Made by a program: the position numbers and the translations under genes. 64,000 nt of DNA from UBA7803 sp041690675 (lineage in GTDB: Bacteria > Pseudomonadota > Gammaproteobacteria > Pseudomonadales > Azotimanducaceae): the NCBI GenBank assembly GCA_041690675.1, contig JAWLGU010000008.1, positions 1-64,000 of the forward strand, read 5' to 3'. The notes below the pieces were generated by a model. It made no database searches, was not told the DNA's origin, and worked only from the letters and a program-made list of their open reading frames with translations. This document shows positions 33,774 through 43,100 of this stretch, piece after piece. Numbering within the stretch: the stretch's first letter is position 1; each line of letters begins with the position of its first letter.

Positions 33774-33802
33774 TCTAACCTTTTGCTTGTAGGGGACTCA
33801 CC

Positions 33803-35032
33803 ATGCGGGAAGCCTGGATCATCGACGCCGTTCGCTCGCCTCGCGGGCGCGGCAAGCCCGGCGTGGGCAGCCTGAGCCATATCCACCCTCAGCGGTGCAT
33901 GGCGCAGGTTCTGAACGGCCTGAAAGACAAGGTGGGTTTCGACCCGGCGGACATCGAGGACGTGGTGGCCGGCTGCGGCGCCGGCAGCGGCGATCATGCC
34001 CACGACATCGCCCGCATGTCGGTGCTCGACGCCGGCTGGCCCATCTCGGTGACCGGGGTCACCCTGCACCGTTTCTGCGGCAGCGGCCAGCAGGCGGTGA
34101 CGTTCGCCGCCATGGGCGTCATGTCCGGGCATCAGGAGGCGGTGATCGGCGGTGGCGTGGAGTTCATGTCCCGCTACTCGCCCGTGCATGCCAACGGCTT
34201 CCACGCCAACAACGAGCATCTGCTCAAGCTGCACCCCCAGGTGCCCCAGGGCATCTCCGCGGATCTCATCGCCACCATCGAGGGCTTCAGCCGGGAGGAC
34301 GTGGACAACTACGCGGTGGAGAGCCAGGCGCGAGCGCTCGCCTCCATCGAGGATGGCCGCTTCAAGAATGCGCTGGTGCCCATCTACAACGAGGACGGCA
34401 CCCTGGCCCTCGACCGGGACGAGCACCCGCGCCCCGGCACCACGCTGGAGAGCCTGGAAGGCTTGAAGCCTTCCTTCGAAGCCATGGGCGCCGCTCAGGT
34501 GGAAGGGTACCCGAAGCCGTTCGACGAGATGGCCCGGGACCGCTACCCGCAGGTGAAGCGGATCAATCACGTGCACCACGCGGGTAACTCCTCCGGGGTG
34601 GTGGACGGAGCCAGCGCCGTGCTGGTGGTGAGCCCGGACTACGCCAAGGCCCATGGCCTGAAGCCGCGGGCGCGCATCCGCATGACGGCAACCGCGGGCA
34701 GCGAGCCGCTGATCATGCTCACCGCTCCCGGGGCCGCCGCCGAGCGGTGCCTCGCAAAGGCCGGAATGACCAAGAACGACATCGATCTCTGGGAGATCAA
34801 CGAGGCGTTCGCCGCCGTGGTGCTGAAGTTCATGAAGGACCTGGACGTTCCCCACGACGTGGTGAACGTGGACGGCGGTGCCATCGCCCTCGGCCATCCC
34901 ATCGGGGCCACGGGCGGTATGCTCATCGGCACCGCCATCGACACCATGGAGCGGCTGGGCAAGGAGACCGCGCTGGTGGCCATGTGCACCGGCGGGGGCA
35001 TGGCCACCGCCACCATCCTCGAGCGGATCTGA
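33803..35032 (+). CDS. Acetyl-CoA C-acyltransferase (thiolase)
   Basis: A 409-residue thiolase. The nucleophilic Cys lies in HRFCGSGQQAV (about residue 93). NEAFAAV carries the His/Asn site, GHPIGATGG the second His, and CTGGGMA the general-base Cys. The sequence with NEHLLKLHPQVPQGISADLIAT lacks the biosynthetic-thiolase loop and fits degradative or broad thiolases annotated acetyl-CoA C-acetyltransferase. It is alone, without a FadB partner, so its pathway is open. AGGGGA precedes the ATG. Confidence 0.93.
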   Translation: MREAWIIDAVRSPRGRGKPGVGSLSHIHPQRCMAQVLNGLKDKVGFDPADIEDVVAGCGAGSGDHAHDIARMSVLDAGWPISVTGVTLHRFCGSGQQAVTFAAMGVMSGHQEAVIGGGVEFMSRYSPVHANGFHANNEHLLKLHPQVPQGISADLIATIEGFSREDVDNYAVESQARALASIEDGRFKNALVPIYNEDGTLALDRDEHPRPGTTLESLEGLKPSFEAMGAAQVEGYPKPFDEMARDRYPQVKRINHVHHAGNSSGVVDGASAVLVVSPDYAKAHGLKPRARIRMTATAGSEPLIMLTAPGAAAERCLAKAGMTKNDIDLWEINEAFAAVVLKFMKDLDVPHDVVNVDGGAIALGHPIGATGGMLIGTAIDTMERLGKETALVAMCTGGGMATATILERI

Positions 35033-35065
35033 GCTCGGATCGCGGGGGGCTCCCGCCCTCCGCGA

Positions 35066-35494
35066 TCACGGTGAGCGGGTCAGTCCCAGCGCCCGCTGGA
35101 GATGGCCCGCCAGGGCGTCGGACTCGCCGGGCTCGTAGGTCTCGGCGCTGCCGAATCCCCAGACCGGCCCGGGCCAGGCGGCATCACTGCGCCGTCTGCC
35201 CACCACGTGGACGTGCAGTTGCGGCACCAGGTTGCCCAGAGCGCCCACGTTGATCTTCTCCGCCCCGCAGACATCCACGAGCGCCCGGGAGGCGGCCTGC
35301 AGCTCTTCGAACAGGGGCAGGCGCGCCGCGTCCGGCAGCTCGTGAAGTTCCCGCAGCCCGGCCCGGCGCGGCACCAGGATGACCCAGGGGAACCTGCGGT
35401 CGTTCATCAGCAGGACCCGGCTCACCGGCAGATCGCCGAGCGCCCGGCAATCGGCGGCCAGGCGCTCGTGCAAGCGGAACTCGGCGTCGCTCAT
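35066..35494 (-). CDS. HIT-family hydrolase
   Basis: A 142-residue histidine-triad protein. The catalytic motif is LHVHVVGRR, a HxHxx form whose third His is replaced by Gly-Arg. The N-terminal segment WVILVPRRAGLRELHELP matches HIT proteins of the HinT/galT-like type. These cleave nucleotide phosphoramidates or dinucleotides. It overlaps the mddA-like stop by four bases (ATGA), so it is the second gene of that operon. Confidence 0.85.
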   Translation of the reverse strand: MSDAEFRLHERLAADCRALGDLPVSRVLLMNDRRFPWVILVPRRAGLRELHELPDAARLPLFEELQAASRALVDVCGAEKINVGALGNLVPQLHVHVVGRRRSDAAWPGPVWGFGSAETYEPGESDALAGHLQRALGLTRSP

Positions 35495-36294
35495 GAGCCC
35501 AGGTTAGCGGAAGAGGCGGAGCGCGCCCAGACGGGCCTTCGCAGCCGCGGGACGAGCATGGGAACCTGGCGGCGGTAGTGCTCGTACACCTCGCCGTGGT
35601 GCGCCGTCAGATCGCGCTCCTCCAGCATGGCACCGATGACCGTGTAGGCACTGGTCATCACCGCGAACAGGAGGTGGGACACGGTCATCTCCGGCGTGCA
35701 CCAGAACACGAACAGCCAGCCCACGTACAACGGATGGCGCACGATCCGATAGGGTAGCGGGGTCACGAACGCCAGCGGCGTGTACGGTTGACGGCGGAAG
35801 TGCAGCCAGACCTGGCGGAGCCCGAACAGGTCCCAGTGGCTGGTGAGGAACGTCGACACCAGCACGAGAATCCAGCCGAAGGCGTAACCCGCGTGGAGCA
35901 GTGCCTGGGCCAGGGGATTCTCTACCCGCCAGACCACTCCGCCCAGGGGCTGCCAGAGAACGAACAACGCCACCAGCGCGAGGCTCGAGAGCAGCACGTA
36001 GGTGCTGCGTTCCGCCGCCGGCGGCACGATGCGGGTCCACCAGCGTTTGAACGCCGGGCGCGCCATGACGCTGTGCTGAACCGCGAACAGCGCCAGCAGC
36101 CCCAGGTCCACGGCGATGGCGGTGGCGAGTGGGACGGTGCGCGGTCCGTCCAGGCTCGTGGGCACCAGGAAGTTACCGATGAAGCCGATGGCGTAGAGAA
36201 AGGTTGCGAAGAACACGAGATAGCTGACGATTCCGTAAATCAGCACGGTCCAGCGCCCTGCGGCGCCGGCCGCCTGTGGCACGATTCGATTCAT
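35491..36294 (-). CDS. mddA: Methanethiol S-methyltransferase (MddA-like)
   Basis: A 267-residue inner-membrane protein of the NnrU/isoprenylcysteine methyltransferase fold with about six helices. VQHSVMARPAFKRWWTRIVPPAAERSTYVLLSSLAL, HWDLFGLRQVWLHFRRQPYTPL and YRIVRHPLYVGWLFVFW agree closely with what I recall of the MddA family. MddA methylates methanethiol with S-adenosylmethionine to give dimethyl sulfide. RHPLYVGW and EERDL...HGEVYEHYRRQVPMLVP form the cofactor pocket. A general ICMT-type methyltransferase is the alternative. It is divergent from the winged-helix/TPR regulator. Confidence 0.82.
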   Translation of the reverse strand: MNRIVPQAAGAAGRWTVLIYGIVSYLVFFATFLYAIGFIGNFLVPTSLDGPRTVPLATAIAVDLGLLALFAVQHSVMARPAFKRWWTRIVPPAAERSTYVLLSSLALVALFVLWQPLGGVVWRVENPLAQALLHAGYAFGWILVLVSTFLTSHWDLFGLRQVWLHFRRQPYTPLAFVTPLPYRIVRHPLYVGWLFVFWCTPEMTVSHLLFAVMTSAYTVIGAMLEERDLTAHHGEVYEHYRRQVPMLVPRLRRPVWARSASSANLGS

Positions 36295-36467
36295 TTGCAG
36301 GGTCTCCCAAAGGTTTGCTGCCGAGCCCGCGGTGTCACCGCGAGCCGGCCGTCTGGTTCGTCCGGCATTGTGGGCTTACACTCGACCAGGGGCTTGATCC
36401 GCCGCTGACCCGTTTCTGATCCTTTCGTGACCGGGAGCGGCCGGCGGGAGAATTGGGTACGGGTATC

Positions 36468-37997
36468 ATGGGGGAACAGTACGAATTCGGTCCGTTCGTC
36501 CTGGACCTGCCGCGCCGCGAGCTCCGCAGGCACGGGGAGGTGGTGGACCTCCAGGCCAGGGTGCTCGACCTGATCGCCTACCTGATCCAGCGCCAGGACC
36601 GGGTGGTGGGCAAGGAGGAGCTGATCGCGGCGGTGTGGTCCGGCACCGTGGTCACCGATGCGGTGCTCACCAGCGCGGTCCGCAAGGCGCGGATCGCGCT
36701 GCAGCATCAGGAGGGCGACGCCGACCTGATCAAGACCGTCCACGGCCGCGGGTACCGGTTCACAGGCGTTGCTTCGGCCGTGCCATCGCTGCCTCTGCCG
36801 CAGGCCGTCGAGGAGCGGGATGGCTCCCTCCGCCGCCCTACCATCACCGTGTTGCCGTTCGCGAGCCCGGCGGAGGACCCCGACCAGACGTTCTTCGCCG
36901 ATGCGGTGGCCGCCGATATCACCACCCTGCTGGCCAAGCACCGCTGGCTGGAGGTGGTGAGGCGGCAATCCGTGCGGCTCGCGCTCGGCGAGCCGCCGGC
37001 CGATTACCTGGTGTCGGGGACCGTGCGCCGCATGGGCAACCGCCTGCGGGTGACCGCGGAGCTGAGCGACGGCCGATCCGGGCGCCACCTCTGGGGGGAC
37101 ATCTACGATCGGCGGGTGGCGGAGCTGTTCGACGTCCAGGACGAGATCACCCGTACCGTGGTGGGCCGGCTCGAACCGGAGATCGGTCAGGCCGAGCGTC
37201 ACAAGGTGGCTCGTGCTCGGCACCCCGATCTTCGCGCCTGGGAGTGCTACCACCTGGCGCTGCTGCACTTTTACCGGTTCACGGCGGAAGACAACGCCGA
37301 GGCGCGGCGGTTGCTTCAGCGGAGCCGCGAGCTCGACCCCGCCTTTGGCGAAGCTCACGCCTGGTGGGCCTACGCCACGGTGCTCGGCATGGTCTACTGG
37401 GACGAAGCGCCCGATCAGCGCCTGCTGGACGACGCTCTGGATGCCACTCAGCGGGCCCTGCAGTTGGACGATCGGAATGCGCTGTTCTACGCGCTGAAGG
37501 CCAGGGTTCAGCTCGCCCGCGGCGAGTACGACAGCGCCATCGCCGAGAACGACATCGCCATCCGACTGAATCCGACGCTGGCCCTGGCCCACTGCAGCCT
37601 GGGCGACTCGCTCGCTTATGAGGGGCGCTACGACGATGCCGTCGGGCATTTCCAGGTAGCCCTGACGTTGAGCCCCAACGACCCGCAACGCTGGGCGTTC
37701 TTCTCCTACGGGGCCCTGGCGCTCCTGTTCAAGGGTGAGTTTCAGCAGGCGCTGCACTGGGTGGAGCAGGCGCTGGAAATTCCGAATTGCCAATACTGGG
37801 CGCTGGCCCACCGGGCCGTTGCGCTCGCCTACCTGGACCGTCGGGAGGAGCTGCCCAAGGCCGCCGCTGCCCTCCGTGCCGCCAAACCGGAGTTCACCCG
37901 GGCCTTCGCGCGGCGCAAGCTGTTCTACCTGAAACGGCGCGACCAGATTGAGCTCTACCTGGATGGCCTGACTCGGGCGGGGATTCCGGCGGCATGA
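36468..37997 (+). CDS. CadC-like winged-helix regulator with TPR domain
   Basis: A 509-residue protein. It has an N-terminal OmpR-type DNA-binding domain (residues 1-100; FGPFVLDLPRRELRRHGE...ELIAAVWSGTVVTDAVLTSAVRKAR...KTVHGRGYRF), a TolB-N/adenylate-cyclase-associated segment (ITVLPFASPAEDPDQTFFADAVAADITTLLAKH), and TPR repeats from about residue 260. No membrane helix is visible, unlike CadC. ATG 36468 is chosen; TTG 36453 is an in-frame option. It may regulate the divergent mddA-HIT pair, but that is only positional. Confidence 0.85.
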   Translation: MGEQYEFGPFVLDLPRRELRRHGEVVDLQARVLDLIAYLIQRQDRVVGKEELIAAVWSGTVVTDAVLTSAVRKARIALQHQEGDADLIKTVHGRGYRFTGVASAVPSLPLPQAVEERDGSLRRPTITVLPFASPAEDPDQTFFADAVAADITTLLAKHRWLEVVRRQSVRLALGEPPADYLVSGTVRRMGNRLRVTAELSDGRSGRHLWGDIYDRRVAELFDVQDEITRTVVGRLEPEIGQAERHKVARARHPDLRAWECYHLALLHFYRFTAEDNAEARRLLQRSRELDPAFGEAHAWWAYATVLGMVYWDEAPDQRLLDDALDATQRALQLDDRNALFYALKARVQLARGEYDSAIAENDIAIRLNPTLALAHCSLGDSLAYEGRYDDAVGHFQVALTLSPNDPQRWAFFSYGALALLFKGEFQQALHWVEQALEIPNCQYWALAHRAVALAYLDRREELPKAAAALRAAKPEFTRAFARRKLFYLKRRDQIELYLDGLTRAGIPAA

Positions 37998-38006
37998 CCG
38001 TCCCCC

Positions 38007-40118
38007 TCAGCGCACGGTGATGAGCACCTGATCGATCACGGCGCCGTCGGCGGCCGCCACGGCGAGCCTGTGCGGGCCGGGAGTGGGCTGCCAATAGAAG
38101 GTCTGCCGTGCCGGCCCCAGAGGCTCGCCATCGAGCACGAACTGCAGGCCTTCGGTGGCGCCCCGTGCGGAGAAGGGGATCCGCTGACGGTGGGCGGGAA
38201 TGTCGGGGTCCAGGGCCGCGATCATGCCGTTCGCCGGGCTGGTGATCTCCACCGCCAGCTCGCTGGCGGGCAGCGCCCGGCTGACGGCGGTCTCGGTGCC
38301 TGCGAGGAAGAGCTCGAGGCGTTCCGGCTCCACCCGCGGCTCGAAGCGCACCCGGGCGGCCACCACTCCGGGAGGCGGAGGCGGCGCCGTGGGGGCGGCA
38401 TCCAGGGCGCTGATCACCTCCTGCCAGACGGGCGCGGCGCCGGTGACGCCGGAAACGTCGTGCATGGAGTCGCCCTCGAAGTTGCCTACCCATACACCCA
38501 CCACGTAGCGGGTGGAGAAGCCGATGCACCAGTTGTCGCGCATGTCCTTGCTGGTGCCGGTCTTGACGGCGCTCCAGATGGAGGTCGCCAGATGGTTGTC
38601 CAGGCCGAACGTGGCCAGCCGGGCCGCACGATCGCTCAGGACGTCTGTGACGATGGCCGCAGCGCCCGCCTTCATCACCCGCCGCTCGGGTCCCGCGTCG
38701 TCCGGAAGCAGGCGCAGCGGCGACCAGACGCCGCCCCGGGCCAGGGTCCGGTACGCGGCTACCTGCTGCCACAGGGTCACCTCCGCCGAGCCCAGGGCGA
38801 GGGCATAGCCGTAGTAGTCGGCGTCCCGATCGATGCCCGTGTACCCCGCCGCCACCAGGCGCTGGCGGAACGGCTCGATCCCCGCCAGCACCAGGGTGCG
38901 CACCGCCGGCACGTTCAGGGAGCTCGCCAGCGCAGTGCGTACGCTGACCAGGCCCTTGAAGTCGCGGTCGTAGTTCTGCGGGATGTACAGGCCCGCCCCG
39001 GTCTCGAGGTTGACGGGCGCATCCTCCAGCAGGCTCGCCGCCGTCAAATAGCCGCGCTCCAGCACAAGGGCGTAGAGAAACGGCTTCAGCGTGGAGCCGG
39101 CCTGGCGCAACGCACGAATGCCATCCACGTGCGGCGCGGTGGAAGTGGCGGCGTTGGCCGCCACGTAGGCCAGAACGTCGCCGCTCGCCAGATCGGCCAC
39201 CAGCACGGCCCCGTCCCGCACGTTGCGGGCGGTCGCGTTGCCCACGTGGCGGGTCAGTGTCCGGATGGCGAGCCGTTGCACGTCCAGGTCCAGGGTGGTT
39301 CGTTGCCGGGTGCCCGGGTGGCGCAGGAGCCGGTGGGCGAGGTGCGGCGCGAGCGCCTCGTCCGGGACCGTGCCTGAGGGCGCGGCCAGGGTCCGCTCCG
39401 CCAGCGCCCGCACGGCGCCGCAAGACACCGAGGGATCCAGGGCGCAGGCACGGGCGGCGACGCTCGCCGGCGCTGCACCCGGCGCCGGCAGCAGCGCAGC
39501 GAGCAGCAGGCTTTCCTGGCGGTCGAGGCCCGAGGGCGCCTTGCCGAGCAGCAGGCGGGCGGCGGCATCGATGCCCACCAGCTCGCCACGGTAGCCGGTC
39601 AGATTGAGATACGCTTCGAGAATCTGCGCCTTGGTCCAGGTCCGTTCCATCCCCAGCGCCATGCGCATCTGCCGCAGCTTGTAGATTGCCGTGCGCCCGC
39701 CGGCCCGCAGGTCCGGCTCGATCAGCGCGGCGAGCTGCATGGAGATGGTGCTGGCGCCGCGCCGGGTGCCCGAGATCAGGCGCTGGACCACCACGCCCGC
39801 GAGGCTGCGCCAGTCCACACCCCGGTGCTGGTGAAAGCGCCGATCCTCGCTGTGCACCACCGCCCGAACCAGTGCGGGCGACACCGCGTCCAGCCGGACC
39901 CAGTCGAGGCGCCGCCCCCCCAGGTCGACGCGGTGGCGGTCGAGGATCCGCCCCTGGCGGTCCAGCAGCAGCGCATCAGAGGATGTCCAGGCGCTCCGGA
40001 TCGCCTCGAACGCCGGCACGTCCACCGGCCGCCACAGCCATTGGGCGGCCAGCAGGGCGGCAACGGCGGTCAGCGCCGCGGCCAGTCCGCTGACGACGAC
40101 CGCCGGGCGCCGATTCAC
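38007..40118 (-). CDS. pbpC: Penicillin-binding protein 1C
   Basis: A 703-residue bifunctional peptidoglycan synthase with one N-terminal membrane helix. The glycosyltransferase domain has SEDRRFHQHRGVDWRS and GASTISMQLAAL. The transpeptidase domain has SxxK in GSTLKPF, SxN in SSLNVP and KTG in VKTGTSKD. A C-terminal BiPBP_C domain follows. It starts at GTG 40118, overlapping the A2M stop by four bases. In gammaproteobacteria PbpC and periplasmic alpha-2-macroglobulin are commonly paired, probably for envelope defence and repair. Confidence 0.95.
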   Translation of the reverse strand: MNRRPAVVVSGLAAALTAVAALLAAQWLWRPVDVPAFEAIRSAWTSSDALLLDRQGRILDRHRVDLGGRRLDWVRLDAVSPALVRAVVHSEDRRFHQHRGVDWRSLAGVVVQRLISGTRRGASTISMQLAALIEPDLRAGGRTAIYKLRQMRMALGMERTWTKAQILEAYLNLTGYRGELVGIDAAARLLLGKAPSGLDRQESLLLAALLPAPGAAPASVAARACALDPSVSCGAVRALAERTLAAPSGTVPDEALAPHLAHRLLRHPGTRQRTTLDLDVQRLAIRTLTRHVGNATARNVRDGAVLVADLASGDVLAYVAANAATSTAPHVDGIRALRQAGSTLKPFLYALVLERGYLTAASLLEDAPVNLETGAGLYIPQNYDRDFKGLVSVRTALASSLNVPAVRTLVLAGIEPFRQRLVAAGYTGIDRDADYYGYALALGSAEVTLWQQVAAYRTLARGGVWSPLRLLPDDAGPERRVMKAGAAAIVTDVLSDRAARLATFGLDNHLATSIWSAVKTGTSKDMRDNWCIGFSTRYVVGVWVGNFEGDSMHDVSGVTGAAPVWQEVISALDAAPTAPPPPPGVVAARVRFEPRVEPERLELFLAGTETAVSRALPASELAVEITSPANGMIAALDPDIPAHRQRIPFSARGATEGLQFVLDGEPLGPARQTFYWQPTPGPHRLAVAAADGAVIDQVLITVR

Positions 40119-43100
40119 GGCCCGGGTTCGACGGTGATCGGCGGATTCGGGCGCGCGCCGAACATTTCCGGCGCGTAGAGCGCCTCGACCCGGGTCGCCG
40201 GAAGCTGGAACACCCCGGGGTTGTTCAGCCGTACCGTGTACTCCACGGTCCACCTGCCCTTGGGCACCCAGCGGTAGTAGGCGCGGAAGGCGTCAAAGCG
40301 CCGCTCCTCGAACGCCGGCCACACCGAGCCCTCCCGGCGCTCGCCGCTCACCGCCAGCGCCGACTGGCCGCCGAGCCCGCCGCCGAGGATGGTGGAGCCC
40401 GCGGGAATGGGATCATCCACCACCACCCAGGTCATGTCCGACTGGGCTTCCAGCTCGAGCCGCACCCGCACCAGATCGCCGCGGGTCCATCGGCCGGGGT
40501 TCTGCTGCTCGACGGCGGTGAGCGTGCGCTGGATGCGGTATCCGCTGGAGAGCGGCTCACGGAGCGGCATGGTGGCCAGCGCCTGCACCGTCACCCAGGG
40601 TTTGCCGCTGCCGCCGTGGCGCACCGTGAGGGTGGCTGGGCCGTCCTCCCAGGCGAACTCCGCCCGCAGCTCATCGCTGGCGCCGGACCAGCCGAGCTGC
40701 GATTCCGCGTTCCCGTAGCCGAGGGTGGTGGTGCCGGTCACCGGCTGGTTCTCGAAGGCGGCGCTGAAGCGTTCCATGGCCAGCACGCCCCACGCATTGG
40801 CCACCGTGGTGTTCCAGTGCCCGCGTTGCTGCCGGCCGAGCGCGCCGCGTACCAGGCGCGGCACGTCATCTCGCCACGCCGGCCGATCCAGGACGCTCGC
40901 CAGGGCGCGCACGGCGTTGACGTCGGTGGAGACCATGAGCCACCACAGCGCATCGCGCCGCTCCGTCGAGAATCCCATGGTGGTGCCCTGGAAGTTCAGC
41001 CGGGCGCGGATGATGCCCTCCGCCTGGGCCGCGCGACGCGTCGCCTCCGGAATCTCCTGCAGGCGTTCCAGCAGGTTCAGCCAGTCGATAACTGCCGAGG
41101 TGGGCCACAGGTCGGGCTCGATGGCGATGCTCGAGAGCATCGCCGGGTGGGCGGCGCCGTAGCGGGACAGCGCCTCCAGAGCGGCCACCTTGCGAATCGC
41201 CAGGTCTGCGGTGGGGAGGGCGGAGCGGCGCAGGATCCGCCCCTCGACGAAGCCGCGCAGGCCGTCGATGAGCTGAGTGCGCACCGCCTCGGGAATGGTC
41301 CAGCCGGATTCGTGGGCGATGGCCAGCACATAGCTGGTGAGGATGTCCTCTCCCTGCAGAGCGTCGCTGGGGAAGTACTTGAGCAGGCCGTCGTCGTCCA
41401 GGTAGGCGGGCAGACGCGCCATCCAGGCCTCCCAGAGACTCGGGTCGCGAAGTGCCACCGCCCGGGAGAGATTCTGCTCGAGGCAGGTGTAGTCGTATGC
41501 CGCCATGTACCGGCGCACGCCGTCCAGCCCGTCGCCGAGGCGGGGACGCAGAGCGATGCGGATCCCACCGCGACCGGGTATGGCCTCACCGGGTCGCTCC
41601 AGCGGCAGCGTGACGGGCGAGTCGAGCTGAGCGATCGTCGCTTGATAGACCTGCTCGGGGTGCGCGGGAACCAGCCGCTGGGCGACCGCGAGGCGATCCG
41701 CCGCGGTGCCGCCGACCTCGGTGGCGGTCACCGACCAGTCGATCCCCGATGCGTTGGCCGGAGCTTCCACCCGCCACACCACGTCCCGGGCCTCGCCGGC
41801 CTTCAGGGCGATGCGCTGCGGCGTCAGCGGTTCCCCTGCGGCGGCGGTGACCTCCGCCTCGAGATCGCGGTCCGAGGCGTTGCGCACGGTGAAGGTGGCG
41901 GCGAACACGTCGCCCTCGCGCACCAGCGGCGGCAGGCCGGAGAGCAGCATCAGATCCTGGGTCGTGGTTACCGTGGCGCTGCCGGTGCCGAACAGCTGGG
42001 CGCCGGCGTGAGCCACGGCGACGATGCGGAAGCGGGTCAGCGAGTCGTTCAGCGTCACCTCGAGCTCCGCTTCGCCGGCGTCGTCGAGGATGACCCGGCC
42101 GTGCCAGGCCACCAGGGTGTCGAACAGCTCCCGGGCCTGCTCGCGGCCGCCACCGCCGCCGTGGGGAACCGCCTTGCGGCCGTAGTGACGCTTGCCCACC
42201 ACCTGCATCTGCGCGGTGGCGGTCCACACCTCGAGGCCGCGGTGGCCCATCATGGCGTCGAGCAACTGCCAGCTCTCGTTCGGTGCCAGGCTGAGCAGCC
42301 CTTCGTCCACCACCGCCACGGCCACCTCGGCGCCGGCGGGCGGCGGTGTGCCGTCGGCGAGCCTCGCCCTGACCCGCAGCTTCACGGGATCCCGGACCCG
42401 GTAGACCGACCGCTCGGGCTCCACCGCGACGTCGAGGCGGTAGGGCGCCCAGCCCACGCGGATCTGCGCGGCGCCGAGCCGGTAGGCGGGCTTCGACAGG
42501 TCGACCAGCGCCGTCGGCCGGCCGCCGTCGCCGAGCAGCGCCTCGGCCACGCCAAAATCCCGAGCCTGGTCCGCCAGCCAGCTGCGGAAGGCGCCGACCC
42601 GCCCGCGGACCGCCAGCACCGAGACGAAGACGTTGGGTGCGTATTCCGCCTCGACGGGCAGCTCCACCACCGGTGACCGGCCGCGGAGCTCGGTCACGAA
42701 GCGATGCAGAACGCCTTCGCGCTCGACGGTGACCAGGGCCGTCGCCTCGCGAAACGGCATGCGAACCTGGAAGCGTGCCACGTCGCCCGGCTGATAGTCG
42801 TTCTGCTCGGGAAGCACGTCCATGCGATCGCCGGCCGTGGAGCCGAACCACCAGTCGTCCTCACCGACCACCCAGATGGAGGCGGTGGCGCCTGCCGTGT
42901 TGCCCGCCGGGTCCTCGGCTTCCGCCCGCACCACCACTTCCCCGGCCACGCCGGGCGCCACTTCGCACAACAAGAGACCCTGCGGGTCGGTGCGGCCCTC
43001 GCAGCGGGTGGCCAGGGGCTCGGTCTCGCTGACGCTCTCGTAGGCGTAGAAGCCGCCGATCAGACGCTTGCGGTAACTGTAGGTGTTGCGGGAATAGAGC

